Source of the DNA: Diplonema papillatum
Lineage: Eukaryota; Euglenozoa; Diplonemea; Diplonemida; Diplonemidae
Length of the DNA stretch: 64,000 nucleotides
Reading direction: 5' to 3'
NCBI GenBank assembly: GCA_030068145.1
Contig: JAPJBO010000380.1
Coordinates: forward strand, 141,654 to 205,653
A program made the translations under genes and the position numbers. Below the pieces are notes generated by a model. The model was not told the DNA's origin and searched no databases. It saw nothing but the letters and a program-made list of their open reading frames with translations. Each line of letters starts with the position of its first letter. The stretch's first letter is position 1. Below, in pieces: positions 58,566 to 64,000 of this stretch.

Positions 58566-61500
58566 CAGGGTTTTTTCTAGGATTTCAAATTTTCGAGCTG
58601 GAGTGGGGAAACTTTTCGACGCGTTTCAGAGCCGAATTGCCAAGCAATCCACGCAAATTGCGCTTTGTGGTGCTGGCTGCGGGCTTTTCCCCCAAGGCAG
58701 CTTAGTTCGACGTTCTCCTGGTGCCTATTAGGCCGGTTAGTTCGTTGTCTTCACATGGGTTCAGTTGCCACAGCAGGAAGGGAGTGAACGAGGGTTGTGT
58801 CACAAAAAAAACGGGTGCTGCATTTAGGAATGATAGTCGTGGAACAACCTGGGACAGATCCCACTATGCAGAATTGGCCTTCGCCTGCACAAAGTTTAGG
58901 CGACGGCTCGGGACCATCTCGACAAAACGGTCAACAACCTTCTCCAAAAAGACCATCGAAAGCTCTGGTGGACCCTCGATACGGATGCGCAGGATCATAT
59001 CCAAATGTCCGCTCGTGAGCCGGTTCCTTAAAAGATCCAGGGTGTCTTTGAGAACACTGAATGATCGCTCAACAGCACTCGTCCCTGAGGGATAAGTGGC
59101 GACCAACCGCATGGCGGAGACTGCACGTGGGAGTGCTTGCGCCTCGTGCTTCATGGCATAAAGCAAGGCATCCTGAAAGCTGAAAGCCTCGGGATCTGTG
59201 CACCTTTCCTTGGTCATCTGAATGGTCTTGAGCAATTGGGGTAGCTCGTGCTTCACACCCCGACCCTGGGCAGCACTCCACATCGGCTGGAAATGTCTGT
59301 CCTCTTTTCCTGTCACTTGGACCGTTTTGCACGTTGTGAAGTGTTCAACGAAAGTGTCGATCAATGCTGCATCACTATCGCAGTCGTGTCCGAACGCGTA
59401 CTTTGGGTCAAAGAGAGCCAGCACACTCACGATACCGTAATCCTTGAACCGGGTTTTGAGCTGCTCGACTAGCTTCTCACAGTAAACCTTTCCAGTCGCA
59501 GCATGGTAAAGGGACCACGATTGCTTGCCGACTGTCTTCCCGCTTGCGTGCTCGGATATGTACCAATTGTAGTACAGCGGCCACGTGTGGTAGCCAATGT
59601 CGGCAGGCTGGATGGACTGGGGGTCCAGGGTCGGGGGAGCGAGGTCTTTGATGGCAGTGATGGAACTGATTACAACTTCAACTTGTCGGGAAACACCGAT
59701 GAGAGCGGAGGCCCCCTTTTGTAGCTGCAGGGAAAGAGGACAGACAATCCCAAAGATTTCACGCAAGAGGAAGAGGGACGCAATGAATGCCGGGGACAGC
59801 AACCGTGTGACAAGCCCAGTCGAAAGAGCGTCTCCGGACTCTGCCCGGAGGTCTTCGATTGTTTCGTAAATGGCTGGCCACGTGCGAAGGGTCACAGCAG
59901 CCGATCTCTCGTTAGTCAACCATCTTGTATCACCGCTTTTAACCAAGACTTTGTTCGGCATTCGGCTGAACCTTTCCTTTTCCCTCACCTCCTGGATGGT
60001 GTCGCGGTACCGTCCCATCCTTTGTGTACTCGCCCTGAGGAAGAAGAACAAGTCCCTCAGGCTGTTGACACAACTGAGAACGTCAAAGGTGAGCATGGCA
60101 GCCCAGACAACTGCCAGTTGCAGTTTGTGAGAACTGCACCACACGTACACAGCGAAGGCATTGTACTCCCACTTCAGCCTTGCCTGAACCCCTCCAAACT
60201 CACCGCTCATGGTATTCGTGCCATCAAGTGCAATCGCCACGAACTTTTCTGCGGGAACAGGGGCCCCCAAGGGCGGCACCGCCGCGTCCTGAGCGAGTTC
60301 CTCTGGTGGGAGACGGTACCGCAGGCGCTTGATGAGCTGCTTAGTGACACTTGCGGCATCCTTGCCAGCATCTAATGGAAGCATGCACCAAAAGACGTCC
60401 CACACCCCGCGCTCCGATGTTCCACGAAGGAAGATGGAGAGTTCCTCTTGGTGCTTCACATTCTCCGTCTCATCAGCCAAAATTGCGAGATACGGCGATT
60501 TCTTCACTCGCTCTTCAATTTCGGTCCTCAGGACCCAGTCGATTGCCTCCAGGATTTGAGTGGCAATGTTGGTGCTCGTGTAGGTTGCATTACGGGTGGA
60601 AGACACAAAGCTCCGGAGATCTGTGTCGGTTCGGGTGATGAGACGGATCAGGGGCTCGTAGTTGGTTGTGTGGGCTATCCCCTCCTTGACGAGAAAATAG
60701 AGCTTCATGAGCTGGAGACGGTTTTCCTGCACTGCGGCCTTTCGCAAACCCCCCAAACCCACGCCGGTCAATCGGTGCATTTCTGCCTCTGCAGCTGCCT
60801 TGTGAGAGGCGGTGTTCCCATGGGACGTAGATCGTTCCCCGAGTTTGTCCATGTTCACAAACGGGGTTTCAATCCACTTTTCTGCAGCACTCCCGGTCTT
60901 CTTTCCCCCCATTCCTCGGAGAAGCATCCGGTGGTGCCGGCACAGCGCACAGTAGTAGCCGTGCCGCCCCGCGACAAGCCACGAATAGCGAGCTTTGACT
61001 TTTGCAAACCGTTCGTCGTTGGCCCAGTCATCGCTCGCATCGGAATCCTCATCCTTCTCATCGACGCAGCTTTCGAGGTCTTCAACGACAACGCTCTGAT
61101 CCAATAACCGCGAGACCTCAAGATCCCACTGCTCATACGAAGCGATAGGTTGAACAGGGTCCTTCGTCTCTTTCTTCTTTCTTGCTGCCGCTCTTTCGTG
61201 CGGAGGCACAGTTCGTTCCGACACCGGTATGAATGTCTTCGGTTCTGCACTCCACTCAAAACCCTCCTCTCCTTCTGCTTTTCCCGCCCAAAGAACGTCG
61301 TCAGTGACCCCTGGAAACTGACACCGCAGCTGCTTTTTGCTCACCTTCGTGTGCCACTTCTTTGAGCTCTGCGACGTTCTCGAAGCCTGCGAGGCGGCGG
61401 AGTCGTAGCCCTCGGATGCTTTGTCGGCGTCGGGCAGTGGTGCTTGCTGCGTGGCCTGCTGCTGACGTTTCGGTCCTTTGTCGTGTTCCTGGACTCGAGC

Positions 61501-62403
61501 CATGAAATCAGCTTTCTTGAGGTACCCGATCCCTGTTCTCTTCCACGTCAAACCCCGCAGTTTTCCTTGCTCTTCCAACAACACTGCCGACCAAGCCATG
61601 TAGTTATGGAGGATCTGCTGGTTTGCTGGGACTTGGCGTTCAGAGGCAGGTGGCTGAGCTTGAAGTGGTCCAGGAGGGGGTTGTGTCGGTGGCTGTACTT
61701 CAGGTGTCGGCTGAGAAGGTGGATCACCTTGTTGGGTTGGTGGTGTCTCTGTGGCCTCATCGCCTGTCGAGTCCTCGCGCTTACGTTTGAGTGGCGTAAA
61801 AAACCCTGCAAGTGTTCCCTGCCGCGACATTGTTTGTGTTTCCGACGATGAACGTCAGTCCGTCGTTTTTTATGTTGTTATTGTTTGTCTTCACACCCGC
61901 ACCATTTCTTTTCCTTTATGTTGGTAGTTTCGGCTGATGCCCACCCTTTTGACAAGGTGTGGTGGGATGGCGATTTTGCGTAGTCGTCGGGTACCGATTT
62001 GCAGGTCTTTGTTGGTTGCCACGATGCCCGTTCTGCCGCCTTGTCATCCCGGTTCCTGGTACCTATTACGAAGCCGTTGAGAACCTCCTCCAGTGTCATC
62101 TCGTTTTCGTCGGCGCCGCACAGGGGCTCGTTCTGTACTCTCTCAGGTGGGTCTCGTCGTTGGTTGTCAACACGTGCTGCATTTCCTGCCTGTCTCGTCT
62201 TTTTTTCTTTCTTCCTTTCTCTTCTTTTTTCTGCCCCTTTTTTTGCACTTCTGGAGCGATTGCGTTGCGATGTGGGGTCGCAGCTTTTCTGGCGATGCTG
62301 CAATGAACAGAAAAAAAAAAACCCACTCCAGCCCACTCAGATTTTCGCCAAGAATCTGGAGTGGGGAAAATCCCCACTCCAGCCCACCCCAGAAAAAACC
62401 CTG
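58566..62403 (-). mobile_element. Complete hAT transposon with 6-bp target-site duplication
   Basis: The terminal repeats are CAGGGTTTTTTCTAGG (left) and CAGGGTTTTTTCTGGGG (right, reversed). Subterminal CTGGAGTGGGGAAA motifs lie on both sides, and one forms a 27-bp palindrome at 62356-62382. The flank CGTCGC stands at 58560-58565 and at 62404-62409, and once only in the uninserted M1 copy (24183-24188). The CAGGG start is hAT-like; a 6-bp duplication is shorter than the usual 8 bp. It encodes the intact transposase at 58864-61830, so it may be autonomous. Confidence 0.9.
58864..61830 (-). CDS. hAT-superfamily transposase 3 (988 aa) with N-terminal PIP-box-like motif
   Basis: Transposase of the surrounding element. 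Residues 4-11, QGTLAGFF, fit the PCNA-binding PIP-box pattern (Q-x-x-L-x-x-F-F). A Pro/Gln-rich linker follows to about residue 72. A BED-like finger lies at 288-343 (C294, C297, H337, H343). The RNase H-like core has D453 in LAILADETENVKHQEELSIF and D536 in AIALDGTNTMSGEFGGVQARL, then CSSHKLQLA. The C-terminal dimerisation block has SGTSAVERSFSVLKDTLD (E921). The ATG at 61828-61830 begins the PIP-box and no better start exists. The frame is complete, and start and stop sit about 570 and 300 bases inside the terminal repeats. It belongs to the same broad group as transposases 1 and 2 but is not a close copy of either. Confidence 0.95.
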   Translation of the reverse strand: MSRQGTLAGFFTPLKRKREDSTGDEATETPPTQQGDPPSQPTPEVQPPTQPPPGPLQAQPPASERQVPANQQILHNYMAWSAVLLEEQGKLRGLTWKRTGIGYLKKADFMARVQEHDKGPKRQQQATQQAPLPDADKASEGYDSAASQASRTSQSSKKWHTKVSKKQLRCQFPGVTDDVLWAGKAEGEEGFEWSAEPKTFIPVSERTVPPHERAAARKKKETKDPVQPIASYEQWDLEVSRLLDQSVVVEDLESCVDEKDEDSDASDDWANDERFAKVKARYSWLVAGRHGYYCALCRHHRMLLRGMGGKKTGSAAEKWIETPFVNMDKLGERSTSHGNTASHKAAAEAEMHRLTGVGLGGLRKAAVQENRLQLMKLYFLVKEGIAHTTNYEPLIRLITRTDTDLRSFVSSTRNATYTSTNIATQILEAIDWVLRTEIEERVKKSPYLAILADETENVKHQEELSIFLRGTSERGVWDVFWCMLPLDAGKDAASVTKQLIKRLRYRLPPEELAQDAAVPPLGAPVPAEKFVAIALDGTNTMSGEFGGVQARLKWEYNAFAVYVWCSSHKLQLAVVWAAMLTFDVLSCVNSLRDLFFFLRASTQRMGRYRDTIQEVREKERFSRMPNKVLVKSGDTRWLTNERSAAVTLRTWPAIYETIEDLRAESGDALSTGLVTRLLSPAFIASLFLLREIFGIVCPLSLQLQKGASALIGVSRQVEVVISSITAIKDLAPPTLDPQSIQPADIGYHTWPLYYNWYISEHASGKTVGKQSWSLYHAATGKVYCEKLVEQLKTRFKDYGIVSVLALFDPKYAFGHDCDSDAALIDTFVEHFTTCKTVQVTGKEDRHFQPMWSAAQGRGVKHELPQLLKTIQMTKERCTDPEAFSFQDALLYAMKHEAQALPRAVSAMRLVATYPSGTSAVERSFSVLKDTLDLLRNRLTSGHLDMILRIRIEGPPELSMVFLEKVVDRFVEMVPSRRLNFVQAKANSA

Positions 62404-62583
62404 CGTCGCACATACGGGGAAAGATTTTTTCCCCCTCGAACCTTAAGCGCCCACATGGACCACACAGTATTATTCTCTGAGACCGAAAACGGAGCGTAAG
62501 CCCTGGTGGGAACCCTCCGCAGCATTTTCTTGGGAGTCTGCCATTCATTTTCGGGACTATCCTCAGCTCAAGCTTCGCAGTAA

Positions 62584-62758
62584 ACAGTGAAGTCCAGCCT
62601 CAGAAGCTGGTGTGAAAGCTGGAGTTAAAAAAAGCGGGTGTCACACCCGCTTTTCGGGTGTGGATTTACACGCGTTTTGATTGAAGCACACCCGCTTTTC
62701 GGGTGTGACTCGGGCACACCCTCTTTAACTCCAGCCACTGAGGCTGGACCTCACTGTG
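62584..62758. mobile_element. 175-bp foldback family F1
   Basis: CAGTGAAGTCCAGCCTCAG ... GCTGGAGTTAAAAAAAGCG pairs with the reverse of CTCTTTAACTCCAGC ... CTGAGGCTGGACCTCACTG. The centre repeats CACACCCGCTTTTCGGGTGT twice. Partial copies are at 25010-25098 and 31348-31383. No target duplication was resolved. Confidence 0.8.
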
Positions 62759-63015
62759 TAGGCGGGCTCAATTGAGCGCCTCCGAGCTCACGCCCTTTCA
62801 ACGTTTGAGAACAGGTTGGAGCATCTATTTCCCAAATGCCCTCCCAATCTCACCACAAAGGGCAGAAACCCGGCCGACATTGGACAGGTCGGCACTGCCC
62901 GATGGGGGCGGTGGGTCCCAAGCAAGACCCCCCCCCCCCCCCAGGGTGCGCACTAAGGGACGTTGCCCCCGTTGCCCGTTGCACCCCCCTTTTTTTTTTT
63001 TGGGGGGGGGGGGGG

Positions 63016-64000
63016 TAGGGGGGGTCAAAAGCTGTCAAAATAGGTCATTTTTTTGGGAACGACACATAGGGGCTCCTAAAAGGCAATAAAATTTGGTAAA
63101 CCGCCCCAGAACCGTATAGAAATGCCTAAAACATGCTTTTTGGCTGCTGAAGTGCCCCGAAAAGGCCTTTTTACGAGTGCCCAATTTTTGGACTCAGGGT
63201 GGACACCGTTTGGTACCGGTGTTCTTCTTTTTAGGTGACAACCCCAAAAATAGTGACAGCATGAACCGAAGAAGGAAAACAACACTGCCCAAACCTATGT
63301 ATTTTTACTCAAAAGACTTTCCTGAGAGTTGGGGATGGTGGGGCTTCGTAGGAGGCATTGACAAGCGACTCAATGAGGTACGGCTTCGTAACGTGCCGCC
63401 CCCTCGAGTCCTTGACGTCAGCGCCAGCTTTCGTAGTGGCCTGTGTCGTGTAGCGTGCTACCGCAAGCTGCAGATACCCTGCCCTGAGCTGCTATGTCGT
63501 GGCAGTCCTATAAATCCACCGCCGAACCTTTTCGTTCAAGTCCAGTTTTCTATTTTTGTTCAAGCTCAACGTGCGTTGGGGTTAGGTACCAGATACACCC
63601 CGGTGACCAGTATTGTCTTCCGTGCGTGTGCAATGCGACCCTTTCGGGGTGGTGTACGAAAGGCGAACTTGAATAAAAGACACTGTCGCGTGCATCCCTT
63701 CAACAAAAACGTTGGGATCTGGAAAATCCCACTACGGATGAGAGCATCTCATTGTTTTTCTCGGAAAGACATCGAACTTTGTGAATATCGCTCTAGCAGA
63801 AGTTCGGGGAAGAGCTGCTGCCTGCGGTGTCAACAACACCTCAGCTTGCGCAAGACCCAGAGAGCCTTTTGGGACGTTGTTAACCATCCAGACGAGCAAC
63901 GTTCATAGCTGCCTTCCTCCTGGGTGTCGTTTGCCCTTTTGTTGCTTCCATTTGTGGCTGCCTGTACGTGATTGTAGTCTCATCTTTGCATGGTATGAAC
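63016..64000. mobile_element. TIR element T1, second copy, cut by window end
   Basis: TAGGGGGGGTCAAAAG at 63016 and about 980 bases nearly identical to 7175-8150, in the same orientation. Differences are mostly single bases and short indels (an extra G near 63343, loss of AG near 63593, five extra bases near 63740). The right end is beyond the window. Confidence 0.9.
63261..63908 (+). CDS. Unrecognised 215-residue ORF inside T1
   Basis: An ATG-started frame beginning MNRRRKTTLPKPMYFYSKDF, continuing without stop through GGIDKRLNEVRLRNVPPPRV and ending KTQRAFWDVVNHPDEQRS. It is basic with scattered cysteines (CCLRCQQ near the end). It matches no family I know. The corresponding frame in the first T1 copy is broken by a one-base deletion and others, so this copy may be the less damaged one or the frame may be chance. 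Its place inside terminal repeats suggests an element-encoded protein. Confidence 0.35.
   Translation: MNRRRKTTLPKPMYFYSKDFPESWGWWGFVGGIDKRLNEVRLRNVPPPRVLDVSASFRSGLCRVACYRKLQIPCPELLCRGSPINPPPNLFVQVQFSIFVQAQRALGLGTRYTPVTSIVFRACAMRPFRGGVRKANLNKRHCRVHPFNKNVGIWKIPLRMRASHCFSRKDIELCEYRSSRSSGKSCCLRCQQHLSLRKTQRAFWDVVNHPDEQRS

Larger units (their letters stand above)
58337..62505. mobile_element. MITE M1, second copy, interrupted by a hAT transposon
   Basis: Same ends as 24083-24499 (CAGGGCTTACGCTCC). Flanked by GTCGGAAC (58329-58336) and GTGGGAAC (62506-62513), 7 of 8 matching. M1 flanks stay aligned to the 24-kb copy through GGCCGCACAGCCAG and GCCAAGTCCAGTAGC on the left and CCCCTCGAACCTTAAGCGCC and GAGACCGAAAACGGAGCG on the right. 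It has about 105 extra bases of CCACACGT-rich palindromic sequence near its left end. Confidence 0.87.

Overview
This window is nuclear DNA of a repeat-rich eukaryote. It has three different full-length hAT-superfamily transposases, many short inverted-repeat elements with target-site duplications, an ethanolamine-kinase gene, remains of a retroelement with an RNase H domain, and a tandem array of pentameric ligand-gated ion channels. Every convincing gene is one uninterrupted ORF; no spliced gene could be assembled. There is no operon structure, CRISPR array, rRNA or tRNA that I can support. The mix suggests a microalga or other protist. An alveolate such as a chromerid is my guess, but nothing in the sequence proves it.

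Layout. 0-9.7 kb: stacked repeats, including two 31-bp-unit arrays in opposite orientation (2.15-2.71 and 3.88-4.19 kb), several MITE-like elements and two back-to-back terminal-inverted-repeat elements (7175-8381 and 8380-9682). 9.8-16.7 kb: two different hAT transposases on the + strand. 16.7-27 kb: decayed repeats and small elements with readable ends. 27.6-31.2 kb: a large nested element carrying a 42/43-bp satellite. 31.8-33.4 kb: an RNase H retroelement ORF with frameshifts. 33.5-35.9 kb: ethanolamine kinase with tandem repeats on both sides and a decayed copy of its own 3' end. 36-43.3 kb: repeats, a second retroelement remnant and large inverted-repeat elements. 43.5-51.8 kb: three near-identical ion-channel genes, then repeated fragments of their 3' end up to about 52.8 kb. 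53-58.3 kb: MITEs and repeats. 58.3-62.5 kb: an apparently complete hAT transposon inserted in a smaller element. 63.0 kb to the end: a second, truncated copy of the 7175-8381 element.

Main result. Each ion channel has a signal peptide, then about 300 residues resembling the BMP/PnrA type-I periplasmic-binding-protein fold, then a pentameric ligand-gated channel domain whose signature loop lacks both cysteines, as in prokaryotic channels. Three copies have arisen by recent tandem duplication, with mosaic differences that suggest gene conversion. A short diverged relic of the same gene lies 7 kb upstream.

Mobile DNA. Several insertions are unusually well resolved because an uninserted (empty-site) or internally deleted copy of the same sequence is also in the window. 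Examples are the hAT transposon at 58566-62403 against 24.17 kb, the TA-flanked MITE at 56961-57657 against 18.30 kb, and the nested element at 27596-31164 against its deletion derivative at 53975-54357.
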